Shown one piece after another: positions 28,132 to 36,176 of a DNA stretch of 64,000 nucleotides. The DNA is taken from assembly GCA_050516505.1 (NCBI GenBank), contig CP191518.1, positions 2,604,001 through 2,668,000 of the forward strand. Direction: 5' to 3'. Under the pieces are notes generated by a model. The model ran no database searches. It was not told the DNA's origin and saw nothing but the letters and a program-made list of their open reading frames with translations. The position numbers were made by a program, and so were the translations under genes. Position 1 is the stretch's first letter. Each line of letters opens with the position of its first letter. The DNA is from Scandinavium ludwigii_A (GTDB lineage: Bacteria > Pseudomonadota > Gammaproteobacteria > Enterobacterales > Enterobacteriaceae).

Positions 28132-28212
28132 AGTTTGAGTTTTCACGCCCTCACCTCTATGCTTCTCGCATTACCTGCATCACAACGATAAAAACAGGCC
28201 AGAGGTGTGCTT

Positions 28213-28974
28213 ATGATTCTCAATGCGTTCAATCTTTCCGGAAAAGTGGCGATCGTCACCGGTTGCGATACCGGTTTAGGCCAGGGCATGGCGCTAGGGC
28301 TTGCCGAAGCCGGGTGTGACATCGTCGGCGTGAGTCGCAAAAACCCCCAGCAAACGGCAGAGCGCGTTGAGGCGCTAGGCCGCCGATTCAGCTTCGTGCA
28401 GGCCGATCTCAGTCAGCAGGATAAGGTGGAAGAGATTGTCACTCGCGCGGTTTCTGATATGGGCCGTATCGATATTCTGGTCAACAATGCCGGAACCATT
28501 CGCCGGGAAGATGCGCTGAATTTCAGTGAAAAGGACTGGGACGATGTGATGAACCTGAATTTGAAATCGGTGTTTTTCCTGGCTCAGGCTGCCGCCCGCC
28601 AGTTCATCCGTCAGGGTGACGGTGGCAAAATCATTAATATCGCGTCGATGTTGTCCTTCCAGGGCGGGATCCGGGTGCCCTCTTACACCGCGTCAAAAAG
28701 CGGCGTGTTGGGCATCACCCGCCTGCTGGCGAATGAATGGGCAGCGCACCAGATCAATGTGAACGCCATTGCGCCGGGCTACATGGCGACCAATAACACG
28801 CAGGCCCTGCGCGAAGATGAAGACCGCAACAAGGCGATTGTCGATCGTATCCCCGCCGGACGCTGGGGAAGCCCGGAAGATCTACAGGGACCGGTGGTTT
28901 TTCTGGCCTCCGCGGCATCGGATTACGTCAACGGATACACTCTGGCCGTAGACGGCGGCTGGCTTGCCCGCTAA
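28213..28974 (+). CDS. kduD: 2-dehydro-3-deoxy-D-gluconate 5-dehydrogenase
   Basis: Short-chain dehydrogenase that interconverts 3-deoxy-D-glycero-2,5-hexodiulosonate and 2-keto-3-deoxygluconate with NAD(H) in breakdown of unsaturated uronates. The 253 residues match E. coli KduD: TGCDTGLG at 16-23, NNAG at 91-94, Tyr158/Lys162 in YTASK, and the nearly invariant end ASDYVNGYTLAVDGGWLAR. I choose the ATG at 28213 behind AGAGGTG over a GTG two codons earlier. In E. coli kduD is paired with kduI; no kduI is nearby. It stands alone, inserted between hxpB and ydjM. Confidence 0.88.
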   Translation: MILNAFNLSGKVAIVTGCDTGLGQGMALGLAEAGCDIVGVSRKNPQQTAERVEALGRRFSFVQADLSQQDKVEEIVTRAVSDMGRIDILVNNAGTIRREDALNFSEKDWDDVMNLNLKSVFFLAQAAARQFIRQGDGGKIINIASMLSFQGGIRVPSYTASKSGVLGITRLLANEWAAHQINVNAIAPGYMATNNTQALREDEDRNKAIVDRIPAGRWGSPEDLQGPVVFLASAASDYVNGYTLAVDGGWLAR

Positions 28975-29037
28975 ACGCGGGATTTTGACAAACAGTTACA
29001 CCGTCACCTCTTCCGCCCACTGTATAAAAACCCTATA

Positions 29038-29053
29038 CTGTATGAATTGACAG
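29038..29053. promoter_or_regulatory. LexA box upstream of ydjM
   Basis: CTGTATGAATTGACAG fits the SOS consensus CTGT-N8-ACAG exactly. It lies 17 bases before the ydjM start codon. A second, weaker CTGTATAAAA half-site begins at 29020. E. coli ydjM is also a LexA target, with the same double arrangement. Confidence 0.88.
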
Positions 29054-29069
29054 TTTGACGGGTTTTATC

Positions 29070-29660
29070 ATGACGGCGGAAGGCCACCTGCTCTTTTCAA
29101 TAGCCTGCGCGGTGTTTGCCAAAAATGCCGAACTGACCCCCGTTCTGGCGCAGGGCGACTGGTGGCATATTGTTCCCGCTGCGGTATTGACCTGCCTGCT
29201 ACCGGACATCGATCACCCCAAGTCGTTGCTTGGGCAGAGATTAAGCTGGATAGCCAAACCCATTGCGCGAATATTCGGCCACCGCGGCTTCACCCATAGC
29301 TTGCTGGCGGTTTTCGGTAGCCTGACCCTGTTCTATTTAAAAGTTCCCGAAACCTGGTTTATTCCTGCCGATGTGTTGCAGGGCATGGTGCTCGGCTATC
29401 TGAGCCATATTCTTGCCGATATGCTGACGCCAGCAGGCGTGCCGCTGCTGTGGCCATGCCGCTGGCGTTTCCGCCTGCCCATTCTTGCGCCGCGAAAAGG
29501 TAACCAGCTCGAACGCGTGCTGTGCATGGCGCTGTTCATGTACGCCGTATGGATGCCGCAATCGATGCCGGACAACAGCGCTGTGCGCTGGTCATCCAGC
29601 CTCATCAGTGAACTGCAATTTCGCTTTGACCGGTTTATCAATCATCAGAGTGGGCATTAA
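29070..29660 (+). CDS. ydjM: SOS-inducible inner membrane protein YdjM
   Basis: A 196-residue membrane protein of the YdjM/LexA-binding, metal-dependent hydrolase-like family. It shows DIDHPKS near 47-53 and HRGFTHSLLA near 71-80, with several hydrophobic segments. It matches E. coli YdjM (196) closely except at the C-terminus, which here reads FDRFINHQSGH. That ending recurs at the end of the next gene. The ATG at 29070 is 17 bases after a perfect LexA box, so expression is expected after DNA damage. The function is not established. Confidence 0.94.
   Translation: MTAEGHLLFSIACAVFAKNAELTPVLAQGDWWHIVPAAVLTCLLPDIDHPKSLLGQRLSWIAKPIARIFGHRGFTHSLLAVFGSLTLFYLKVPETWFIPADVLQGMVLGYLSHILADMLTPAGVPLLWPCRWRFRLPILAPRKGNQLERVLCMALFMYAVWMPQSMPDNSAVRWSSSLISELQFRFDRFINHQSGH
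29628..29660 (+). repeat. Direct repeat, copy 1 (ydjM 3' end)
   Basis: The last 33 bases of ydjM recur at 30515-30547 with 27 matches. The final 21 bases differ at one position only. Both copies end in the same stop codon and encode DRxINHQSGH in the same frame. Confidence 0.9.
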
Positions 29661-29806
29661 GCGGGCAACGTAACGTCCGTTTTTTGTGTGTCAGAACAGG
29701 GATTTATTTTTGGACATCTGCGCTCTTGTTCGTTCCAGCGCGAAAATATACTGTCCTTTGTCTTGATAGCGATAACCCACTGATACCCTGTTCTGCCGCT
29801 TGCCTT

Positions 29807-30547
29807 ATGATTACAAAACTGAAGTACCGTGGCTTTCACGTCTGCTGTAAAAGTAACGGCTCACGTTACCTGGAAATTCTTGACGATATTTTAAGCTGCA
29901 ATATCCAAAAACTGAGTGTAACGAAGGTGTTCAAAAGCCAGCGGCATACTCACGTTTCATTGTTGAATACGGCGTACGGCCAGTACGTGTTAAAAATCTA
30001 TTCCCCGCAACACAAGAAACTTGAGAGATTTGCCAAGTCACTGTTGCGTCCAAATGATAACGAGAACTTGATCGAGAAAATCGATCTGGCGTATAGCCAA
30101 GGACATACCTTCCCAAACGATTTTTATCTGCTCGCGGAACGTCGAATTCTCAAATTTGCACGCGTGTCGATCATGCTGTTTGAATACATTCCCGGCCCTG
30201 AACTGCGCCAACTGCCTGAAATCCCCCAGGACATCCTTTTCGACGTCAAAACCGCGATGCAGCAAATGCATGAGATGAAAATCATTTCAGGCGATGCTCA
30301 CGGTGGAAATTTTATCCTGAGCAATAAAGGCGTGCGCATTATCGATTTGTCGGGCAAGCGCTGTAATGCTAAACGCAAAATTGAGGACAGCGTGACCGCC
30401 AACATCCGCATTGGCATCCCCCTTGAAGCACAGAACCTGTGGGAGAAATTTCTGATTACACGTAAGACGAAAAGACACTTCAAAATTCAGCACCGGAAGC
30501 AACAGCTCCAGCTGGATCGCCTCATTAATCACCAGAGTGGGCATTAA
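29807..30547 (+). CDS. WaaY/RfaY-like lipopolysaccharide core kinase
   Basis: A 246-residue kinase-like protein resembling WaaY (RfaY), which phosphorylates heptose II of the LPS inner core. The probable ATP-site lysine is Lys63 in YVLKIYSP, the catalytic loop GDAHGGNF has Asp163, and the metal-binding Asp180 is in IIDLSGKR. The ATG at 29807 aligns with WaaY; a longer frame from 29684 lacks support. The gene is AT-rich beside its neighbours and absent from this place in E. coli, where tcyP follows ydjM. Its last ten residues (DRLINHQSGH) copy the end of ydjM, so the true kinase end may be replaced. The LPS substrate is inferred from family only. Confidence 0.8.
   Translation: MITKLKYRGFHVCCKSNGSRYLEILDDILSCNIQKLSVTKVFKSQRHTHVSLLNTAYGQYVLKIYSPQHKKLERFAKSLLRPNDNENLIEKIDLAYSQGHTFPNDFYLLAERRILKFARVSIMLFEYIPGPELRQLPEIPQDILFDVKTAMQQMHEMKIISGDAHGGNFILSNKGVRIIDLSGKRCNAKRKIEDSVTANIRIGIPLEAQNLWEKFLITRKTKRHFKIQHRKQQLQLDRLINHQSGH
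30515..30547 (+). repeat. Direct repeat, copy 2 (end of WaaY-like gene)
   Basis: Second copy of the ydjM 3'-terminal sequence. It provides the last ten codons and stop of the WaaY-like gene. Together with copy 1 it flanks the inserted segment 29661-30514, as a recombination footprint would. Confidence 0.88.
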
Positions 30548-30677
30548 TTCGTCTGTAAACGCGTTTTTGGAATAATCCATTCCATTTGAATATAAGCGTC
30601 AATTCACACTTCTGATAATCTTGCGCCATTAGAGCCTGTCTATTTTTAGACAAAATAATGAGATCAGGAGAACGGGG

Positions 30678-32069
30678 ATGAATTTTCCATTAATCGCGAA
30701 CGTTGTGGTGTTCGTGGGATTGCTGTTTGCTCTGGGGCAAACACGAAATAAAAACTGGAGTCTGGCCAAGAAAGTCCTGGTCGGCCTCGCAGTGGGCGTG
30801 GTCTTCGGCCTGGCGCTGCAACTGATTTACGGTGCAGACAGCGCGGTGCTGAAAGAATCTATTCAGTGGTTCAACGTCGTGGGCAACGGTTATGTTCAGC
30901 TGCTGCAAATGATCGTCATGCCGCTGGTGTTCGCATCCATTCTTAGCGCCGTGGCGCGTCTGCATAATGCGTCTCAGCTGGGTAAAATCAGCTTCCTGAC
31001 CATCGGCACCCTGCTGTTTACCACGCTGATTTCTGCGCTGGTCGGTGTGTTGGTGACTAACCTGTTTGGCCTGAGCGCGGAAGGTCTGGTTCAAGGCACC
31101 GCTGAAACTGCGCGTCTGAACGCCATTCAAAGCACCTACGTTGGCAAAGTAGCTGACCTGAGCGTGCCTCAGTTGCTGCTCTCCTTCGTGCCGAAAAACC
31201 CGTTTGCTGACCTGACCGGTGCCAGCCCAACCTCCATTATCAGCATCGTAATTTTCGCCGCCTTCCTCGGTGTGGCCGCGCTGAAATTGCTGAAAGACGA
31301 CGAGCCAAAAGGCAAACGCGTACTGACTGCCATCGACACGCTGCAAAGCTGGGTGATGAAGCTGGTGCGTCTGGTGATGCAGTTGACGCCGTACGGCGTG
31401 CTGGCGCTGATGACCAAAGTGGTGGCCGGTTCCAACTTGCAGGACATCATCAAGCTCGGCGGTTTTGTGGTGGCGTCTTACCTCGGTCTGGCGATTATGT
31501 TTGTGGTGCACGCCCTGCTGCTGGGTGCAAACGGCGTGAATCCGCTGAAGTACTTCCGCAAAGTATGGCCAGTGCTGACCTTCGCCTTCACCAGCCGCTC
31601 CAGCGCCGCGTCTATTCCGCTGAATATCGAAGCGCAGACACGTCGCCTGGGTGTGCCTGAATCTATCGCCAGCTTCTCAGCCTCTTTCGGCGCCACGATT
31701 GGTCAAAACGGTTGCGCGGGTCTGTACCCGGCAATGCTGGCCGTGATGGTTGCGCCAACGGTGGGCATTAACCCGCTGGATCCGCTGTGGATTGCAACGC
31801 TGGTTGGTATCGTCACTGTCAGCTCCGCCGGTGTGGCGGGTGTTGGTGGTGGTGCAACGTTTGCAGCCCTGATTGTTCTGCCTGCGATGGGCCTGCCGGT
31901 GACCCTGGTCGCGCTGCTGATTTCCATCGAGCCGCTGATCGACATGGGCCGTACGGCGCTGAACGTGAACGGTTCCATGACCGCCGGGACGCTGACCAGC
32001 CAGTGGCTGCGCCAGACCGATAAAACGGTGATGGAAAGTGAAGACGAAGTGGAACTGGCACATCGTTAA
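30678..32069 (+). CDS. tcyP: L-cystine:cation symporter TcyP
   Basis: Dicarboxylate/amino acid:cation symporter that is a main route of cystine uptake (formerly ydjN). The 463 residues match E. coli TcyP. Many hydrophobic helices are present; re-entrant loop motifs include FTSRSSAASIPLN and the substrate-site stretch ATIGQNGCAGLYPAMLA. The ATG at 30678 follows AGGAGAACGGGG. In E. coli tcyP is activated by CysB, whose gene is also in this window. A strong terminator follows. Confidence 0.97.
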   Translation: MNFPLIANVVVFVGLLFALGQTRNKNWSLAKKVLVGLAVGVVFGLALQLIYGADSAVLKESIQWFNVVGNGYVQLLQMIVMPLVFASILSAVARLHNASQLGKISFLTIGTLLFTTLISALVGVLVTNLFGLSAEGLVQGTAETARLNAIQSTYVGKVADLSVPQLLLSFVPKNPFADLTGASPTSIISIVIFAAFLGVAALKLLKDDEPKGKRVLTAIDTLQSWVMKLVRLVMQLTPYGVLALMTKVVAGSNLQDIIKLGGFVVASYLGLAIMFVVHALLLGANGVNPLKYFRKVWPVLTFAFTSRSSAASIPLNIEAQTRRLGVPESIASFSASFGATIGQNGCAGLYPAMLAVMVAPTVGINPLDPLWIATLVGIVTVSSAGVAGVGGGATFAALIVLPAMGLPVTLVALLISIEPLIDMGRTALNVNGSMTAGTLTSQWLRQTDKTVMESEDEVELAHR

Positions 32070-32095
32070 GCTGAGTCCTCTGCGCAATAAATCAC

Positions 32096-32129
32096 AACGG
32101 TGAGTCCAATCAGGCTCACCGTTTTTTTT
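32096..32129 (+). terminator. tcyP terminator
   Basis: AACGGTGAG (32096-32104) pairs with CTCACCGTT (32115-32123), followed by T's to 32129. It lies between convergent tcyP and dpiA and probably insulates both. Confidence 0.9.
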
Positions 32130-32131
32130 GC

Positions 32132-32812
32132 TTACAGGCCGCGATACCTTCGCTGTGGCCGCCCGACTTTCCCGTAAATAATCTCCGCCAAAATCTGCTG
32201 CTGCCCGGCGGCGAACTCCAGATAGCGCCTCGCGGTCGTCCGACTCAATTTCAGTGCCTGCGCGACGGTTTCCGCCGTATGCTGTACCTCGCGATCGGCA
32301 AAAAGGCTCAATACTTTCCCCAGCGTCAACGCATCGATCCCGGCAGGCAACTCAGCTTTGGGTTCCCCACGCGTATAGGCATTGAACATCTGATCGATTT
32401 GACGCTGGCTGGCGCTGTCGCACGTCGCCAGCATCAGCATCCGCTGCTGATAACGCTCCAGCGTTTGTCCCAGACGCTCGTAAGAAACGGGTTTAACCAG
32501 ATAATCAAACACCCCACCACGCACGGCCTCGGATACGGTGTCCATATCGCTCGCGGCAGTGGTAAACACAATCCCGCAGGGATTGTGCGCCTGGGTTAAC
32601 TCATGCAGCAGAGTGATGCCTTTCCCGTCCGGCAAATAGTTGTCGAGCAAGATAAGCGATGGCCTAAAGCGTGCAATCATCGTGCGGGCCTGGGCTAAAT
32701 TTCCCGCCAGCCAGACCTGCCCGCAGCCACGAAAATGGCGGATAAACTCCGCATGCATTTCAGCCAGCGGGGTTTCATCTTCAACTATCAAAATCGTTAG
32801 AGTTTGTCCCAT
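32132..32812 (-). CDS. dpiA: Response regulator of citrate fermentation (DpiA/CitB)
   Basis: Two-component response regulator that activates the cit operon under anaerobic citrate conditions; in E. coli it also affects replication when overproduced by binding AT-rich DNA. The 226 residues equal E. coli DpiA. The receiver domain has the acidic pair in IVEDE and the phosphorylation site Asp57 in LILLDNYLPDG. The C-terminal part carries a helix-turn-helix (HTAETVAQALKLSRTTARRY). It overlaps the end of the kinase gene by 32 bases. The AT-rich spacer upstream of citC is its probable target. Confidence 0.95.
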   Translation of the reverse strand: MGQTLTILIVEDETPLAEMHAEFIRHFRGCGQVWLAGNLAQARTMIARFRPSLILLDNYLPDGKGITLLHELTQAHNPCGIVFTTAASDMDTVSEAVRGGVFDYLVKPVSYERLGQTLERYQQRMLMLATCDSASQRQIDQMFNAYTRGEPKAELPAGIDALTLGKVLSLFADREVQHTAETVAQALKLSRTTARRYLEFAAGQQQILAEIIYGKVGRPQRRYRGL

Positions 32813-34469
32813 CGGTCAATTTCACTTTCGGAATAAAAATGGAAAATAAAGCGCCACACGGGGCGTTGTCTTCGAGGGTTATCACCCCTCCGCAGCGCCC
32901 GACGTAGCTCGAAATCAGATACAGACCAATGCCATGCTCACTGGCTTCATCATGCTTAGTGCTCACGCCCTGGTCAAAAATAGCGTCGCGCAGTCCGAGC
33001 GGTACGCCGCAGCCGTAGTCGCCGACTTCAATAATCACCTCGGCCCCTTCATCGCTGAGGTACAGCTCGACGATTTTATCCCCCTGCGGATTGTGCAGAC
33101 TCGCCTCAAAGGCGTTATCCAACAGATTGCCCACAATGGCCGCAAATTCGGTGCTATCCAGCCCAGCGGGCAGCTGCCTCAGTTGGCTACCGTCCACTAT
33201 TTTCAGGCTCAAGCCAAACTCTCGTGCGCGTTGCACTTTGCCAAACAGCAGCCCGGCGACCTGATGGTCATCGAATGCTGCCCGTAAGCTGTCGATAAGC
33301 TCCTGCTGGGCCTGTGACTCGCCTTTAACCATCTCCATCACCCGGTCATACTCTTTCATTTGCAGCAGGCCGCTGAGGGTCGACATCCAGTTCAGGTGTT
33401 CGTGGCGCAGTGCTCTGAGGCTCTCGACATACTGTTTAATCTGCGTCAGTTGGGCATTCAGGGTGCTTATCTCGTCCTTGCTGCGAAAGCTGATGATCGC
33501 CCCGAGCATCTCGTTGCCGAAGCGGATCGCGCCCCTGTTGGCGATGACGCTCAGTCCATTAAATGTACAGATCACATCCTGCCGCTTCTCGGCAATTTTC
33601 TCGGTGAAAAAGGTCCATGGCTGCACCACCTGACAAATCGGTTGTCCCAGCCACTGCCGCCCCGGCGAAGCCAGGCCGAGCATCTTGCGGGCGTTACGGT
33701 TGATGGCGGTGATGTGCCCTTCGGGATCGACCGCAATCAGCCCCTCGAATACCGAACCGAACAGCGCCTCCTGCTGCCGCACCACCCGTGCAATCTGGCG
33801 CGGCTCCATGCCCAACATCTGACGGCGGATGTGCGCGGCAAACAGCCACGACAATATCAATAAAATCATCAAAATAAGCACAAACACACCCGCCAGAGGC
33901 AGAAGGAAATCGAGCCGCCAGCTGTCGATTTTGCTGACCAGATACCCCAGTGATACCACCCCGATAACCTGGCCATGCTCGTCGAAAATCGGTGTTTTGG
34001 CACGCATTGCCATGCCAATTGAGCCTTTACCGGTAATGAAGTAGCTTTCTCCTTTCTCCAGCGCACCAGGCTGGGTCCACTGCATCGGGTAGCCAATTTT
34101 CTCAGGATTAGGGTGATAAAGACGAATCGAATGGCGGTCGCCAATCACCACGTAGTCAAAGTCAGACCCATCGGCCAGTTTGTGGGCGATCGTCGTCAGC
34201 CTGTTGCTGTCGCGGTTTTTAACCGCCTCAACCACGCTGTCGTTGGCGGCGATAATTTTGGCCTGATTCATCGCCATATCCCGCACGTGACGAGTGAGAT
34301 AGTCTTCAAAGCTGGCGGAGAGATACTGGCCAAGCGCCGTGACCAATAAAGTGGATATGAATAACAGCAGCAGGAAAATTCTCAGCGGGAAAGCAAGACG
34401 GCGAAAATAGCCAAACCCTCTACCCTTATTATTTTTCCACTTTTTAGCCAACGACTGGGGCACTGCCAT
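32781..34469 (-). CDS. dpiB: Citrate-sensing histidine kinase (DpiB/CitA)
   Basis: Membrane sensor kinase of the CitA/DcuS type. Two membrane helices (about 28-48 and 186-210) bracket a periplasmic PAS domain with the citrate-binding features seen in CitA (VVIGDRHSIRLYHPNPEKIG). A cytoplasmic PAS domain follows (about 230-330), then the phosphoacceptor His356 in LRALRHEHLNW and an ATPase domain (GNLLDNAFEA, DYGCGVPLG, HGIGLYLI). The 562 residues compare with 552 in E. coli. It is divergent from citC, with dpiA overlapping downstream. Confidence 0.94.
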   Translation of the reverse strand: MAVPQSLAKKWKNNKGRGFGYFRRLAFPLRIFLLLLFISTLLVTALGQYLSASFEDYLTRHVRDMAMNQAKIIAANDSVVEAVKNRDSNRLTTIAHKLADGSDFDYVVIGDRHSIRLYHPNPEKIGYPMQWTQPGALEKGESYFITGKGSIGMAMRAKTPIFDEHGQVIGVVSLGYLVSKIDSWRLDFLLPLAGVFVLILMILLILSWLFAAHIRRQMLGMEPRQIARVVRQQEALFGSVFEGLIAVDPEGHITAINRNARKMLGLASPGRQWLGQPICQVVQPWTFFTEKIAEKRQDVICTFNGLSVIANRGAIRFGNEMLGAIISFRSKDEISTLNAQLTQIKQYVESLRALRHEHLNWMSTLSGLLQMKEYDRVMEMVKGESQAQQELIDSLRAAFDDHQVAGLLFGKVQRAREFGLSLKIVDGSQLRQLPAGLDSTEFAAIVGNLLDNAFEASLHNPQGDKIVELYLSDEGAEVIIEVGDYGCGVPLGLRDAIFDQGVSTKHDEASEHGIGLYLISSYVGRCGGVITLEDNAPCGALFSIFIPKVKLTDGTNSNDFDS

Positions 34470-34824
34470 AGGTTGAAACTATCCTTTTTTATAATCACTC
34501 CGTGAATGTAATGGATTTGTTTTCCCGACGTCCAGTGACCACCACCAAATTCGTTAGGGATTGCACAAATAAAATAAATTAAGCAAATAAACACCACGTA
34601 ATTAGGATCAATAATTTTAATTAAGAAAATAAAAACCATTAAGTCTATTTAAATCAGACAGCCCTTTGTGAAACAAGTCAAAAAAGCACAAATCAATAGC
34701 CCGTACACTTGCCACGTGGCTCAGGATCAGCCGACACCGCTCGCTCAAATGTTATTAATTTGCAAAGAATTATCATCAGTTGCGTTGCCTTTCCGGCGGC
34801 ATGAATAACAGGAAGTTCTGAAGA
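34470..34824. promoter_or_regulatory. Divergent dpiB-citC control region
   Basis: A 355-base AT-rich spacer with A/T tracts such as TAATTTTAATTAAG, fitting DpiA's preference for AT-rich DNA. A CRP-like site is listed separately. The region must hold promoters for both the kinase-regulator pair and the citC operon. No coding sequence is supported. Confidence 0.6.
34667..34682. promoter_or_regulatory. CRP-like site in the dpiB-citC spacer
   Basis: TGTGAAACAAGTCAAA matches the consensus TGTGA-N6-TCACA at nine of ten specific positions. It lies 143 bases before the citC start. CRP control of cit genes is known in Klebsiella and E. coli. Confidence 0.5.
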
Positions 34825-35883
34825 ATGTTTTCCCAAACCGTATTTGCCCAGGTTAAGCGTGCTGAAAATAAAAGAATAGCCGCCATTACGCATTTTTTGC
34901 ACGAAAACAACTTGAGTATTGATACCACGGTAGACGTCTTTATTACGGTGAGCCGCGACGATCGTCTTATCGCCTGCGGCGGCATAGCCGGAAATATTAT
35001 TAAGTGTGTCGCTATCAGTGAATCCGCGCGCGGAGAAGGTCTGGCTCTCACTCTTGCCACTGAATTAATCAATCTCGCCTATGAAAGGCAGTGCACGCAT
35101 TTATTTATCTATACCAAGAGTCAGAACGAAGCCCTGTTTAAGCAGTGTGGTTTTTACACCCTGGCGAGCGTGCCTGGCGTGATGGTACTGATGGAAAACA
35201 GCGCCACCCGCCTGCAACGTTACGCCAGTTTTCTCACCACCCTGCGCCAGGATGGCAACAAAATTGGCTGCATCGTGATGAATGCTAATCCGTTCACCCG
35301 CGGCCACCGATATCTGATTCAACAAGCCGCCGCCCAGTGCGACTGGCTGCACGTTTTTTTGGTCAAAGAGGATACCTCGCGCTTCCCGTACGAGGACCGG
35401 CTGGCGCTGGTGCGCGCCGGGACCGCGGATATCCCCAAAATCACGGTACACCGCGGCTCGGAATACCTGATTTCCCGCGCCACCTTCCCCTGCTACTTCA
35501 TCAAAGAGCAGAGCGTGATTAACCACTGCTACACCGAAATCGACCTGCAAATATTCCGCCAGCATCTGGCCCCGGCGTTAGGCATCACGCATCGCTTCGT
35601 CGGCACCGAGCCGTTCTGCACCGTGACAGCAGGCTACAACCACGATATGCGCCGGATCCTCGCTGACCCGTCAAGTTCAGCCCCACCGATCCAATGGGTG
35701 GAAATCGAGCGCCTACAGTGCCAGGGCATGGCGATTTCCGCCTCCTGGGTGCGTCGGCTACTGGTGAAAAAGGATCTGGCAACGATTGCGCTTCTGGTCC
35801 CCGAAGCTACCCGGGTTTATTTGCAGCAGATGCTCACCGCGAGCAGACAACAGACATCCGCATTAGTAACAGGTGAAAAATGA
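34825..35883 (+). CDS. citC: [Citrate (pro-3S)-lyase] ligase
   Basis: Activates citrate lyase by acetylating the thiol of its prosthetic group with ATP and acetate. A GNAT-like N-terminal region (about 1-125) precedes a nucleotidyltransferase domain with the HxGH-type motif NPFTRGH at 155-161. The 352 residues are usual for the family. It is the first gene of citCDEFXGT, each joined to the next by short gaps or overlaps; its stop overlaps the citD start (ATGA). Confidence 0.96.
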   Translation: MFSQTVFAQVKRAENKRIAAITHFLHENNLSIDTTVDVFITVSRDDRLIACGGIAGNIIKCVAISESARGEGLALTLATELINLAYERQCTHLFIYTKSQNEALFKQCGFYTLASVPGVMVLMENSATRLQRYASFLTTLRQDGNKIGCIVMNANPFTRGHRYLIQQAAAQCDWLHVFLVKEDTSRFPYEDRLALVRAGTADIPKITVHRGSEYLISRATFPCYFIKEQSVINHCYTEIDLQIFRQHLAPALGITHRFVGTEPFCTVTAGYNHDMRRILADPSSSAPPIQWVEIERLQCQGMAISASWVRRLLVKKDLATIALLVPEATRVYLQQMLTASRQQTSALVTGEK

Positions 35884-36176
35884 AAATTATCCATGCAGCC
35901 GTCGCCGGCACTCTGGAGTCGGGCGATGTGATGGTGAGAATCGTACCGATTGATACTCACGACATCGATCTACAGCTGAACAGCAGCGTCGAGAAGCAGT
36001 TTGGCGACGCCATTCGCGACACCATTCTGGACGTGCTCTCCCGCCATGAGATCCGCGGCGTACAGCTGATTGTCGATGATAAAGGCGCACTCGACTGTGT
36101 GCTGCGCGCCCGCCTCGAAACGTTGCTGGTACGCGCCAGTGACGTGGTGGCCCTGCCGTGGGAGGCTCGCCCATGA
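35880..36176 (+). CDS. citD: Citrate lyase acyl carrier protein (gamma subunit)
   Basis: A 98-residue carrier of the 2'-(5''-triphosphoribosyl)-3'-dephospho-CoA group of citrate lyase. The attachment serine is Ser14 in GTLESGDVMV. The length equals E. coli CitD. Four-base overlaps on both sides (with citC and citE) point to balanced synthesis of the complex. Confidence 0.96.
   Translation: MKIIHAAVAGTLESGDVMVRIVPIDTHDIDLQLNSSVEKQFGDAIRDTILDVLSRHEIRGVQLIVDDKGALDCVLRARLETLLVRASDVVALPWEARP

Noticed and set aside
30690..31511. 273-codon minus-strand frame inside tcyP
   Set aside because: Histidine- and glutamine-rich translation typical of an antisense shadow; tcyP matches its family throughout.
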